Of a stretch of 64,000 bases of DNA, positions 7,332 through 15,468 are shown in pieces; position 1 is the first letter of the stretch; every line of letters starts with the position of its first letter. The notes below the pieces were generated by a model that was not told where the DNA came from, ran no database searches, and worked only from the letters and a program-made list of their open reading frames with translations. The stretch covers positions 7,603,501-7,667,500 of the forward strand of contig NZ_JALRMO010000001.1 of NCBI RefSeq assembly GCF_023276405.1. Reading direction: 5' to 3'. The position numbers and the translations under genes were made by a program. Origin of the DNA: Paenibacillus hamazuiensis. GTDB taxonomy: Bacteria > Bacillota > Bacilli > Paenibacillales > NBRC-103111.

Positions 7332-8237
7332 ATGTTTGATACGGTAAGATTGAAAGCAACTGGTATTATGAACTTCCCTATTGATCGGTTCGAGAATGTA
7401 GAACGAAAAGTTTACCTATGCGATTCTAGCGAAACACTTTTGTCGGTATATTTCATTAAAGGGATTAATAAATTGCCATTCATCAAATATCAAGAAAGTG
7501 ATAATTCCCTGGAAATTGAAGTATCTATCCCGAAATATCTTTATGGGGAAAATGTAACGCTATTAAAGCAGAATGACATTGATGTTTTCTTTACTCAACT
7601 CTCAGAACAACTGTATTCACTGTGTAAAGTAAGCATAGATAAAAGCGAGTGGAGAGCAAAACGAATTGATGTCTGCTGGAATTTCCAGGCGGGAAACAAA
7701 CTGACCGACTATATGAAACAGTTGTCTTTGAAGAAGATTCCTCGAATGAACACAGTGACTTACAATCAAGTAGAGACAGTAATTTTCCAAAATAAAAGTA
7801 AGAGAATTCAGTTTTACGACAAAGAAAAGGAGTGCAGAGACAAGAAATGTAGCCCAGAAGTGATCGAAAGAGCGTGGGGGCTTATCCGTATGGAAATCTC
7901 CCCACCTGATTATGAAATGAAGGAATACTCTACATGTCGTCAGGCAGAAAAACTATTGACGAAAGAGTTTTTTATGTTTGTGACGAGAAAAATCATCCCG
8001 CATCTCGATTTTCAAATTGTTAATGAACATGGAATTACATCGGATTGGATAATGTCCCATTCGATCAATAAAGTTGAAACTCTTATTGGTTTTTGTGAAC
8101 TAATGCAGATTTATGGAATTGGCGGGATAAGAGGATTTTATAAAGAAAGTACATTGGATAATCGTTTTAAATTGCTAGAGATTTTAGAAGAGACAAAAAC
8201 ATTACCACGCCTAGAAATTGATTATCTAGCCCTGTAG
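7332..8237 (+). CDS. Phage/plasmid replication initiation protein, gene II/X family
   Basis: 301 residues. The opening MFDTVRL, the central KRIDVCWNF, the segment RIQFYDKEKE and the following LIRMEISPPDYE match the conserved blocks of the gene II/X family of rolling-circle initiators from filamentous phages and small plasmids (family knowledge). The protein would nick the origin and support autonomous replication of the excised element. The start has GGCAGGAGG 7 nt upstream. The gene is AT-rich relative to the chromosomal part of the window. The inverted repeats immediately upstream are the natural candidate target. Confidence 0.75.
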   Translation: MFDTVRLKATGIMNFPIDRFENVERKVYLCDSSETLLSVYFIKGINKLPFIKYQESDNSLEIEVSIPKYLYGENVTLLKQNDIDVFFTQLSEQLYSLCKVSIDKSEWRAKRIDVCWNFQAGNKLTDYMKQLSLKKIPRMNTVTYNQVETVIFQNKSKRIQFYDKEKECRDKKCSPEVIERAWGLIRMEISPPDYEMKEYSTCRQAEKLLTKEFFMFVTRKIIPHLDFQIVNEHGITSDWIMSHSINKVETLIGFCELMQIYGIGGIRGFYKESTLDNRFKLLEILEETKTLPRLEIDYLAL

Positions 8238-8240
8238 ACA

Positions 8241-8438
8241 ATGAGAGGTGTCGAAAATAACAATTCATCTATTTATTTGGATTGGGTTGCTAAATCCTAC
8301 AATTGCATCGTGTTAACGACCCGGTGGGTGCCGAATAAAATTAAATGGCTGCTGTGGATAGCTGTAACGCTCGTTATTACAGCATTGTATTCCGTAAAAA
8401 TGGTTGTACGCACATATATTTTGGAGCGGGACTGGTAG
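8241..8438 (+). CDS. Small membrane protein, unknown function
   Basis: 65 codons starting 3 nt after the rep stop, with no convincing ribosome binding site, so translation would depend on coupling. Residues about 33-54 (IKWLLWIAVTLVITALYS) form one hydrophobic segment flanked by lysines, consistent with a single-pass membrane protein. Position next to a gene II/X-type initiator recalls small membrane proteins of filamentous-phage-like elements, but nothing diagnostic is present. The frame ends inside the left arm of a terminator hairpin. It could be non-coding. Confidence 0.4.
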   Translation: MRGVENNNSSIYLDWVAKSYNCIVLTTRWVPNKIKWLLWIAVTLVITALYSVKMVVRTYILERDW

Positions 8439-8476
8439 CGATTATTCAGTAGCTTTATCCCGCTCCTTTTATTTTA
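8423..8476 (+). terminator. Rho-independent terminator after rep
   Basis: GGAGCGGGA (8423-8431) pairs with TCCCGCTCC (8458-8466), followed by TTTTATTTT. The loop is about 26 nt. It separates rep transcription from the methyltransferase gene. Confidence 0.65.
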
Positions 8477-8494
8477 AAAAGGCAAAATAAAAAA

Positions 8495-8544
8495 AGAACA
8501 AATGTTCTGCTGCACTTCCATTATTCTCGTGAGTGTGTTATTAT
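8495..8544 (+). promoter_or_regulatory. 14-bp palindrome and putative promoter before the methyltransferase gene
   Basis: AGAACAAATGTTCT (8495-8508) is a perfect palindrome and fits the Bacillus LexA/DinR core GAACRNRYGTTY. A weak -35 (TTCCAT, 8516-8521) and a -10 (TATTAT, 8539-8544) with 17-bp spacing follow. The site could be a LexA box or the operator for the HTH domain of the methyltransferase itself. Confidence 0.45.
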
Positions 8545-8592
8545 TAAATCATAACTAACTTAGTTTCACGAACGGGTAAAGGAGGAAAATGC

Positions 8593-9903
8593 ATGCGGAT
8601 TAACAAAGAAAAAGTTAAAGAATTGATGAACAAAAAAGGGATAGCAACTCAAACTGAACTTGCCGAATTACTTGGTATTACAAAAAATCAACTATCCGTA
8701 ATGCTATCAACTAAATTTAATCCTATCAAAAGCAATGTTCTCAATTTATGTGAGTTATTAGGTGTTACTCCTATGGATTTACTAGAGTCTGAGGAAAATA
8801 CTGAGGTAGTACATAACTCAAAAAACTTACTGATTGCAGAATCTACGATAGAATATACTGTCCCCAAGACTAAAACAAATTTTACTGTTCTTGAACTTTT
8901 TGCAGGTGGTGGCGGTTTGGCTCTTGGACTTGAACAAGCAGGATTAAAAACAACCGCTCTGATTGAAATTGATAAGCAAGCGTGTGAAACATTAAAGCAC
9001 AATCGTCCTCAATACAATGTAATAAATGAAGATGTTCGGAATATTGACTTTACAAAATTTAATGTAGATGTAGTTACGGGCGGATTTCCTTGCCAAGCAT
9101 TCAGTTACGCAGGCAAAAAACTTGGCTTTGAAGACACAAGAGGAACTCTTTTCTTTGAGTTTGCAAGAGCGGTTAAGGAAATCAAACCTAAATTATTTAT
9201 GGCTGAGAATGTAAGAGGAATTATCAACCACGATAAAGGACGTACATTAAAAACGATAATTCAAATCCTTACTGATCTTGGCTATCATGTTGAATACCGT
9301 TTAATGAATGCTGTTAACTACGGTGTTCCGCAAAAAAGAGAGCGGGTTGTGATTGTCGGAACCCAAAAGGGGTGCAGATTTAATTATCCTAAGCAACAGA
9401 AAAAAATCCTCACCCTTCAAGAAGCACTAAAAGATGTCCCTAAATCTGAGGGGATGCAGTATTCTGCAAGAAGAAAGCAGGTTTTAGAACTTGTACCTCC
9501 TGGGGGGTGCTGGAGAGACCTCCCATTAGAAATACAGAAAGACTTTATGGGTAAAAGTTTTTACTCTGGAGGGGGAAGGACAGGAATGGCAAGAAGATTG
9601 TCATGGGACGAGCCATGCCTTACCCTGACCACTTCCCCTTCTCAAAAACAAACAGAAAGATGCCATCCAGATGAAGTCAGACCTTTTACAGTGAGAGAAT
9701 ATGCAAGAATTCAAACTTTCCCTGATTGGTGGGAATTTAAAGGCTCTATGAGCGATAAATATAAACAAATTGGAAATGCAGTTCCTGTTAAGCTAGCTTT
9801 CCAACTTGGACAAGCTATCGTGAGTTGTTTATCTAGCCATAACAGTACCAATTTAATTGAAAGTGATTATGAAGACAGCGATCAACTAGCATTGAGCATA
9901 TAA
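8593..9903 (+). CDS. DNA (cytosine-5-)-methyltransferase with N-terminal HTH domain
   Basis: 436 residues. Residues 1-65 form an XRE-like helix-turn-helix (TQTELAELLGITKNQLS). The C5-methyltransferase domain follows with motif I LELFAGGGGLALG near 100-112, motif IV GGFPCQAFS with catalytic Cys167, motif VI ENVRGI, motif VIII QKRERVVIVG, and motifs IX/X with RPFTVREYARIQTFP and YKQIGNAVPV. The target-recognition region lies between VIII and IX. The start follows AAAGGAGG. It converges on a restriction gene. Lengths of 436 and 260 residues recall, from memory, the Sau96I pair (GGNCC); that specificity is only a hypothesis. The HTH suggests autoregulation, as known for M.SsoII-like enzymes. Confidence 0.92.
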   Translation: MRINKEKVKELMNKKGIATQTELAELLGITKNQLSVMLSTKFNPIKSNVLNLCELLGVTPMDLLESEENTEVVHNSKNLLIAESTIEYTVPKTKTNFTVLELFAGGGGLALGLEQAGLKTTALIEIDKQACETLKHNRPQYNVINEDVRNIDFTKFNVDVVTGGFPCQAFSYAGKKLGFEDTRGTLFFEFARAVKEIKPKLFMAENVRGIINHDKGRTLKTIIQILTDLGYHVEYRLMNAVNYGVPQKRERVVIVGTQKGCRFNYPKQQKKILTLQEALKDVPKSEGMQYSARRKQVLELVPPGGCWRDLPLEIQKDFMGKSFYSGGGRTGMARRLSWDEPCLTLTTSPSQKQTERCHPDEVRPFTVREYARIQTFPDWWEFKGSMSDKYKQIGNAVPVKLAFQLGQAIVSCLSSHNSTNLIESDYEDSDQLALSI

Positions 9904-9914
9904 ATGTTTAAGGA

Positions 9915-9954
9915 GCAATTACTATTCTCACTAGTAGTTGCTTTCTTATTTTTT
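9915..9954. terminator. Terminator between convergent methyltransferase and endonuclease genes
   Basis: GCAATTACTA (9915-9924) and TAGTAGTTGC (9932-9941) form a stem with one mismatch, followed by TTTCTTATTTTTT. The stem lies 3' of both convergent genes. Confidence 0.65.
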
Positions 9955-10728
9955 AAACCTAGAATTAATTACATCACTGAGTTCATCTCCTACGTCTTTA
10001 AAGATAGCTATTAGATCATCATATGTTGATTGGGAACCACCAACTAAATTCCAAAAGTCTTCTTGCACAAGTAGATCATTGTTGCCATCCATGCACTTCA
10101 CTTTTCCCCACATTTTTTTGGTATATGGCTGTGGATGAAAAGGATTATATGGTATGGCAAGGAATGTAGAGACATTTGCATCTCTATTAACTGAGTAACG
10201 ATAGCCAGCCCATCTCAATAACTTTCTTTTATGGTACTCGAACTCCCCTTTATTTGGTTTAACCGTCTTTATATCAATATAATATTCTTCACCGTTCGGT
10301 TTTCTTAAAAAAATATCTACAACAGAATCATTTTGAACCTGAACTTGTCGAGCAGGATAAATGCTGTCCCTTATTTTTTGTAACTCTTCGAGTTTATCCG
10401 CACTACCATTTGATTTGTCCGACTCCCACATTTCATCTATAAGTTGGGAAGTTCGTAAATCAATGTCCCCTTCGAGTTTATATTGTTTTTCAACATGATA
10501 ATTAGCTGCCCTAGCTAACATCATTGTTAACTGTTCATAGATTGACATTCCAAAAGTTGTATAAAAAGAATGTACTAATGAAGCAGTTAATACTTTGTCT
10601 TCGGAAAAGATGGCTGTAAAAAATGGCTTATGCTCTGATTCTGGTTTATAATTTTCAACTTTCGATATTAGTTTACTCCTGATTAATTCTCGAATTTCTC
10701 CCTTTACCTCTTGATTCACAGATACCAT
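9946..10728 (-). CDS. Type II restriction endonuclease, TdeIII/Sau96I-like
   Basis: 260 residues, transcribed towards the methyltransferase gene. A PD-(D/E)xK-like core is visible: VQNDSVVDIFLRK supplies an acidic residue and EEYYIDIKTVKP has the D-x-K element near residues 170-180. The whole resembles the TdeIII family of type II endonucleases (family recollection). It cleaves unmodified DNA; the neighbouring C5-methyltransferase protects the host. The convergent layout with separate promoters allows the methyltransferase to be made first. The gene is AT-rich and is the last clear gene of the island before rlmCD. Confidence 0.78.
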   Translation of the reverse strand: MVSVNQEVKGEIRELIRSKLISKVENYKPESEHKPFFTAIFSEDKVLTASLVHSFYTTFGMSIYEQLTMMLARAANYHVEKQYKLEGDIDLRTSQLIDEMWESDKSNGSADKLEELQKIRDSIYPARQVQVQNDSVVDIFLRKPNGEEYYIDIKTVKPNKGEFEYHKRKLLRWAGYRYSVNRDANVSTFLAIPYNPFHPQPYTKKMWGKVKCMDGNNDLLVQEDFWNLVGGSQSTYDDLIAIFKDVGDELSDVINSRFKK

Positions 10729-10807
10729 CCCTTCTAAACAATAAAGATAGGTAGATTATACCATGGCTACATATATGAAGATAGGCAGTGTATCCCATCA
10801 AAGAAAA

Positions 10808-10846
10808 ACAAATAAGGATAAAGTATCGGGATCAAATCCGATACTC
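10808..10846 (-). terminator. Terminator of rlmCD; island boundary lies to its left
   Basis: AGTATCGG (10822-10829) and CCGATACT (10838-10845) pair. On the minus strand the stem is followed by TTATCCTTATTTG. The island-chromosome junction should therefore lie at about 10.73-10.81 kb; no att core could be assigned. Confidence 0.6.
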
Positions 10847-10880
10847 CATCCTTACTCATCATCCGCCAATACATCTCATA

Positions 10881-12272
10881 TTACTTTTCGTTTCTAATCA
10901 ACAGTGAACAGCACTCCACATGTGACGTATGCGGAAACATATCCACCGGCTGCACCGACGCGAGGCGGAAGCCGCCGTCCAGCAGCACCTTGCAATCCTT
11001 CGCCAGCGTCGAAGGATTGCAAGAGACGTACACGAGGCGCTGCGGCCGGGCCTGGATGACCGCCTGCAGCAGCTTGCGGTCGCAGCCGGTGCGCGGCGGA
11101 TCGACGACGATAACGTCAGGGCGGACGCCCTGACGCACCCACTCGGGCAGCAGGCGCTCCGCCTGCCCGACATAGAAGCGGGCGTTGTCCGCGCCGCTTA
11201 AAGCTGCATTGCGCCGGGCGTCGAGGGTCGCCTCGGGGATGATTTCGACGCCGCGCACCTCCCGCGCCTGCGGGGCGAGCCACAGGCCGATCGTGCCGGT
11301 GCCGCAGTAGGCGTCGACGACGAGCTCTTCGCCGGTCAGCGCCGCGGCGTCACGCACGGCATTGTACAGCTTGACCGTTTGCTCCGGGTTCAGCTGAAAG
11401 AATGCGCGGGGCGATAGCGAGAACTGCACTTGTCCGAGGCTTTCGTCCAGCCGTTCCTTGCCCCACAGGATGATCGTTTTCTCGCCGAAAATCAGTGGCG
11501 TATCGGCGGAATTGATGTTTTGCGCGATTGTCGTCACCTTCGGCAACCGCTTGCGGATGCGCGAGATCAGCTCCGCGCGATGCGGCAGCTCGCGGGTGGC
11601 GGTGATGAAGGTGAGCTGCACCTCGCCGCTGGCCCGCCCGACGCGGGCGACGATCGTGCGCAGGCAGCCTTCGCGCTGCTTTTCCCGGTAAATCGGGATG
11701 CGCAGCTCCTCGACGACGGCCCGGGCGGCATCGATCGTCTCGTTGACGCCCGGATGCTGGATGGGGCAGCCGCTGATGTCGACCAGCTTGTGCGAGCCTG
11801 GCGAATACAGGCCGGTGACGACCCGGCCTTCGCGCACGCCGACCTGCAGCTGCGCCTTGTTGCGGTACCCCCACGGGTCGTCCATGCCGAGAATCGGCTT
11901 CAGCGGCAGGTCGTCAAGACCGGTGTAGCGGCGGAACGCCTCGCGCACGATGTCTTCCTTGGCCCGCAGCTGGGCCGGGTACGCGAGGTGCTGCAGCTGG
12001 CAGCCGCCGCACTGCTCGTAGACGGGGCAGGGCGGCTTTTGCCGGTCGGGCGACGTTTTTTCAACATCGACCAGAGCCGCGTGGATGTAACTCGGTTCGA
12101 TCCGCGTCACCTTCGCTTTCACCACTTCGTCCGGCAGCGCGCCTGGAATGAACACCGCCTTCTTGCGGTAATAGCCGACGCCTTCGCCGTTGATGCCGAG
12201 CCGTTTGATCGTGACGACGATGCGGTCGCCGATGCGAATATCTTCTGCTGTTGGCAGCTTGCTTTTAGCCAT
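10881..12272 (-). CDS. rlmCD: 23S rRNA (uracil-5-)-methyltransferase, RlmCD/RumA family
   Basis: 463 residues from the preferred ATG (GGAGC upstream); longer in-frame starts to 12365 lack good ribosome binding sites. An N-terminal TRAM RNA-binding domain (residues about 10-70) is followed by [4Fe-4S] ligands in CPVYEQCGGC, a Rossmann methyltransferase domain with VVDAYCGTGTIGLWL, and the catalytic-cysteine motif VSCNPSTLAKD. The enzyme makes m5U in 23S rRNA; in B. subtilis one enzyme modifies both U747 and U1939. It marks the return from AT-rich island to GC-rich chromosome. No operon partner is visible. Confidence 0.92.
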   Translation of the reverse strand: MAKSKLPTAEDIRIGDRIVVTIKRLGINGEGVGYYRKKAVFIPGALPDEVVKAKVTRIEPSYIHAALVDVEKTSPDRQKPPCPVYEQCGGCQLQHLAYPAQLRAKEDIVREAFRRYTGLDDLPLKPILGMDDPWGYRNKAQLQVGVREGRVVTGLYSPGSHKLVDISGCPIQHPGVNETIDAARAVVEELRIPIYREKQREGCLRTIVARVGRASGEVQLTFITATRELPHRAELISRIRKRLPKVTTIAQNINSADTPLIFGEKTIILWGKERLDESLGQVQFSLSPRAFFQLNPEQTVKLYNAVRDAAALTGEELVVDAYCGTGTIGLWLAPQAREVRGVEIIPEATLDARRNAALSGADNARFYVGQAERLLPEWVRQGVRPDVIVVDPPRTGCDRKLLQAVIQARPQRLVYVSCNPSTLAKDCKVLLDGGFRLASVQPVDMFPHTSHVECCSLLIRNEK

Positions 12273-12450
12273 AATCTTGCTCCGTTCCTTGTTCATTTCC
12301 GCATAAAGGTGCGAACGTTCCTTCATATTAATATACCACGGCCCAGCCGGCCGGCAAACCCGCACATCTTTTTGACCCTAACCCGCATATTTTTCCACCT
12401 TCCGGGCATCCTAGAAAAAAAGAATTTCGGACCGTGGAGGTGGCTCGCGT

Positions 12451-12669
12451 ATGATTTTGTACCAAATGGCCAAATGGATGGAGGAGCGGGCGCAGCTGAA
12501 CGACTCGATTTCGCTGGCAGGCGGCGAAGCGGACGAGCTGCTGTCGCAAAGAGCGCGGCTCCAGGAAATGATGCTGTCCCAAGCGAACCAGTGGCTCACG
12601 CAGACCGTCTCCGCCCCGATGACAACGGACTACGTGCAGGAGCCGGCGTATCAGGAATTCATATACTAG
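12451..12669 (+). CDS. Small conserved-looking protein, unknown function
   Basis: 72 residues with a strong ribosome binding site (GGAGGTGG) before the ATG and its own terminator behind it, so very likely expressed. The sequence is hydrophilic and mostly helical (MAKWMEERAQLNDSIS, SQRARLQEMMLSQANQW), with no cysteines, signal peptide or membrane segment. I do not recognise the family. It sits alone between rlmCD, transcribed away from it, and the radical SAM gene. Confidence 0.7.
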   Translation: MILYQMAKWMEERAQLNDSISLAGGEADELLSQRARLQEMMLSQANQWLTQTVSAPMTTDYVQEPAYQEFIY

Positions 12670-12681
12670 AAGCAAACCGCG

Positions 12682-12711
12682 AACGGTCCCGCGAGAGGGG
12701 CCGTTTTTTTT
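12682..12711 (+). terminator. Terminator after the 72-residue gene
   Basis: AACGGTCCC pairs with GGGGCCGTT, followed by a run of seven or more T. Confidence 0.7.
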
Positions 12712-12777
12712 GTGTTCGCGCCGCATTCCGTGTAGAATAAGGGGGACTATCAATCGCTGAAAAATGAGGGAATTCCC

Positions 12778-14541
12778 ATGAACGTCGTGCTGTCCACCTT
12801 GAACGCCAAATTCATCCATATGTCGCTCGCGCTGCGTTATTTGAAGGCGTTTTGCGAACGCGATTTCCATATCGACATTGTCGAATACACGATCAAAGAT
12901 CCGGCGATGAACATCGTGTCCGATTTGTATCAGAAGAAACCGGACGTGCTCGGTTTTTCCTGCTACATCTGGAACATCGAAGAGACGATTCAAGTCGTGA
13001 AGATGATCAAAAAAATTATGCCCGAGCTGAAAATCGTGCTCGGCGGCCCCGAAGTATCGTACGATACCGACTACTGGATGGGGCGGCTGCCGGAGGTCGA
13101 TTTTATCGTCATGGGGGAAGGCGAGGAGACGCTGCACCATCTGCTGCAGGAGCTTTCCGGCGCGCGCAAATTCCACTTCGTGTACGGGCTCGCCTACCGC
13201 AAAGGGAGCGAGGTCATAATCAACCCGGGGCGGCCGAAGCTGAAGCTGGACGATATTCCGTCGCCTCACCGGTTTCCCGAGGACATCCCGCAGCTGCCGA
13301 ACCGCGTCGTCTATTTCGAGACGAGCCGGGGCTGCCCGTTCAGCTGCCAATTTTGTCTGTCCTCGATTGAGGTCGGCGTCCGGTATTTTGACATGGAGCG
13401 GACGAAAGCGGATTTGCTGTACCTGATCGATTCGGGCGCGAAGCTGATCAAGTTCGTCGACCGCACGTTCAACATCAAACGCGATTACGCGATGGAGATT
13501 TTCGAGTTTTTGATTGCCAACCACCGGGGCTGCGTGTTCCAGTTCGAAATTACCGCCGACATCATGCGTCCCGAAGTGCTCGATTATTTGGCCGAAAATG
13601 CGCCTCCCGGCATTTTCCGCTTCGAGATCGGCGTCCAATCGACGAACGATTTGACGAACGAGCTCGTCAAGCGCCGGCAAAATTTCGCCAAGCTGACGCG
13701 CACCGTCACGAAGGTGAAGGAAAGCGGCAAAATCGACCAGCATCTCGACCTGATCGCCGGCCTGCCGGAGGAGGACTATACGTCGTTCCGCAAAACGTTC
13801 AACGACGTGTTCGCCTTAGGACCGGAGGAGCTGCAGCTCGGCTTCCTGAAAATGCTGCGCGGCACCGGGATGCGCCACGACGCGGAAAAATACGGCTATG
13901 TGTACATGGACAATGCGCCGTACGAAATTTTGGGCAACGACATTTTGCCGTTCACCGATTTGATCCGCATTAAGCGTGTCGAGGACGTGCTGGAGAAATA
14001 TTGGAACGCGCACCGAATGGACCGGACGGTATCGTATTTGATCAAGCGCGAATTCCCTTCCGCGTTTGATTTTTTCCAAGAGTTCGGCGATTACTGGGAG
14101 GAGCGGGGCTGGCAAAAAATCGGCCACCAGCTCGAGGACCTGTTCACCCGGCTGCACGCCTTCTTGACGGACCGCGGCACGGAACGAATGGATATTGTCG
14201 AAGCGCTGATGAAGTTCGATTATTTCCTGAACCACAAATACCGGCCGCGCAAAATATGGTGGGACTTCACGCTGGACAAAAGCGGTCAGGCCGAGCTGCT
14301 TCGCCTGCTGGCGGAGCATCCGGAGAAGGTATCCGCGGAATTCGCCAGGCTGCGGCTCGCGGAGAAAGATTTGCATAAGCACGTCATGATCGAGACGATG
14401 CCTTTTGACCTGCGGCTGTACCTGGAGACCGGCGAACTGCAAACCGATACGTCGCAGCTGCTGATCGTCTATTTCCCGCCGGATGCACAGGATAAGCCGT
14501 CGTGGTTTACGATGGAGCTCCGGCAGGCCAGCTTGATTTGA
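12778..14541 (+). CDS. B12-binding-type radical SAM protein (DUF4080-like)
   Basis: 587 residues. The N-terminal ~140 residues have the Rossmann-like B12-binding fold (VLGFSCYIWN, KIVLGGPEVSYD, FIVMGEGEETL). The radical SAM core follows, with the [4Fe-4S] motif CPFSCQFC near residue 188 and GLPEEDYTSF later. A C-terminal DUF4080-like domain completes it. Members of this family are widespread in Firmicutes, and their substrate is not established to my knowledge. The start lies a few nt after a GAGGGAATTCCC segment. The gene is monocistronic and closed by a strong terminator. Confidence 0.88.
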   Translation: MNVVLSTLNAKFIHMSLALRYLKAFCERDFHIDIVEYTIKDPAMNIVSDLYQKKPDVLGFSCYIWNIEETIQVVKMIKKIMPELKIVLGGPEVSYDTDYWMGRLPEVDFIVMGEGEETLHHLLQELSGARKFHFVYGLAYRKGSEVIINPGRPKLKLDDIPSPHRFPEDIPQLPNRVVYFETSRGCPFSCQFCLSSIEVGVRYFDMERTKADLLYLIDSGAKLIKFVDRTFNIKRDYAMEIFEFLIANHRGCVFQFEITADIMRPEVLDYLAENAPPGIFRFEIGVQSTNDLTNELVKRRQNFAKLTRTVTKVKESGKIDQHLDLIAGLPEEDYTSFRKTFNDVFALGPEELQLGFLKMLRGTGMRHDAEKYGYVYMDNAPYEILGNDILPFTDLIRIKRVEDVLEKYWNAHRMDRTVSYLIKREFPSAFDFFQEFGDYWEERGWQKIGHQLEDLFTRLHAFLTDRGTERMDIVEALMKFDYFLNHKYRPRKIWWDFTLDKSGQAELLRLLAEHPEKVSAEFARLRLAEKDLHKHVMIETMPFDLRLYLETGELQTDTSQLLIVYFPPDAQDKPSWFTMELRQASLI

Positions 14542-14558
14542 AAGCATGGAACATGAAC

Positions 14559-14594
14559 AAAAGCCCTTTTTCGACTACCCGAAAAAGGGCTTTT
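14559..14594 (+). terminator. Terminator after the radical SAM gene
   Basis: AAAAGCCCTTTTTC and GAAAAAGGGCTTTT form a perfect 14-bp stem with an 8-nt loop. Confidence 0.8.
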
Positions 14595-14640
14595 GGCTTT
14601 GCGGCCAAGATGTACGGGAACAAAAGGGGCTGTTTCACAT

Positions 14641-14689
14641 TTGACAGGCGGCATATCTCTGTATATACTGTACATATTGATATATACAG
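14641..14689 (+). promoter_or_regulatory. Promoter with overlapping inverted-repeat operator of the GntR-controlled ABC operon
   Basis: TTGACA (14641-14646), 17 bp, TATACT (14664-14669): an almost perfect sigma-A promoter. CTGTATATA (14659-14667) and TATATACAG (14681-14689) form an inverted repeat centred at 14674 that covers the -10 and start point. This layout is typical for repression by small YtrA-type GntR regulators, one of which is encoded in the operon at 15469-15879. Confidence 0.75.
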
Positions 14690-14712
14690 TAATAACACCG
14701 GGGTGATGTGGA

Positions 14713-15429
14713 TTGTCGACATGGAGAGGATCGTGGCTGCTTTTACGTTACGAATGGAGGATTAACCGGTTAGGCAGCTTGGGTACGTTCTTTATGGCTA
14801 CGTATATCGCTGTGGTAACCTTTCCGCTTTACGAGGCTGCCGAATTTCCGAATAAACCTTTTTTAACGGGAGTCCTCGATTTTGTAATGCTGTGTGTTGT
14901 CCCGTGTTTTGGTTTTTTTATGAACCAACATACGTTTCGCAATATGAAGGAGGATTATACCGCGCGCAAGCTTGCCGCGATGAGAGCTTTGCCGATCACG
15001 GTGAAACAGATTGCCGGGGGCAGGCTTCTGTCCGCCATGTTTTTGCTGGTGCCGGTGTGGCTATATTTCTTCGTCCTCATGTACCTGCTGAGCGGCTGGT
15101 TCCGGGAGAAGAGCTGGGATCAGCTGCTCAATTATGCGCTGTTTTGGCTCGGATATGCCGTCTTTATGAGCGTTGTGTATTTAATCATGGAGTTCGGGCT
15201 AACCGGCCGACATTATTTCTTGCTTTGTTTCGGATGCCTCCCTGTCTTTGTGGTTGTCGTCCTTCTTTACCGGTTGTTCGGGCAATCTCTTGTAGGCGAT
15301 CTTCTGACTGCCGCTGGCGCCGGCAATTGGTGGCCGACCCTGGGATCGATGTTGGCCGCGGCCGCGTCCGTCGCATGGGGAATTCGGCTGCTTATCCGTA
15401 TAGTCGCCAGGCGCAGCTTGCTTGGATGA
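14713..15429 (+). CDS. ABC-2-type membrane protein, first gene of the GntR operon
   Basis: 238 residues from a TTG start preceded by GGGGTGATG. About six hydrophobic segments are visible (for example FFMATYIAVVTF, VMLCVVPCFGFF, LLSAMFLLVPVWLYFFVLMYLL), with short loops, as in permease subunits of export-type ABC systems. It follows the promoter/operator directly and precedes the GntR gene and an ATPase gene, so it is probably the membrane partner of that ATPase. The substrate is unknown; related operons respond to cell-wall antibiotics (family analogy). Confidence 0.75.
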   Translation: MSTWRGSWLLLRYEWRINRLGSLGTFFMATYIAVVTFPLYEAAEFPNKPFLTGVLDFVMLCVVPCFGFFMNQHTFRNMKEDYTARKLAAMRALPITVKQIAGGRLLSAMFLLVPVWLYFFVLMYLLSGWFREKSWDQLLNYALFWLGYAVFMSVVYLIMEFGLTGRHYFLLCFGCLPVFVVVVLLYRLFGQSLVGDLLTAAGAGNWWPTLGSMLAAAASVAWGIRLLIRIVARRSLLG

Positions 15430-15468
15430 TACCGCCGCGACGCGGCATAGATCGAATCGTAAAAGAAG

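Noticed and set aside
12328-13743. 471-codon open frame antisense to the radical SAM gene
   Set aside because: Shadow frame in GC-rich DNA; low-complexity Arg/Gln-rich product, no ribosome binding site, and the opposite strand carries a clear family.
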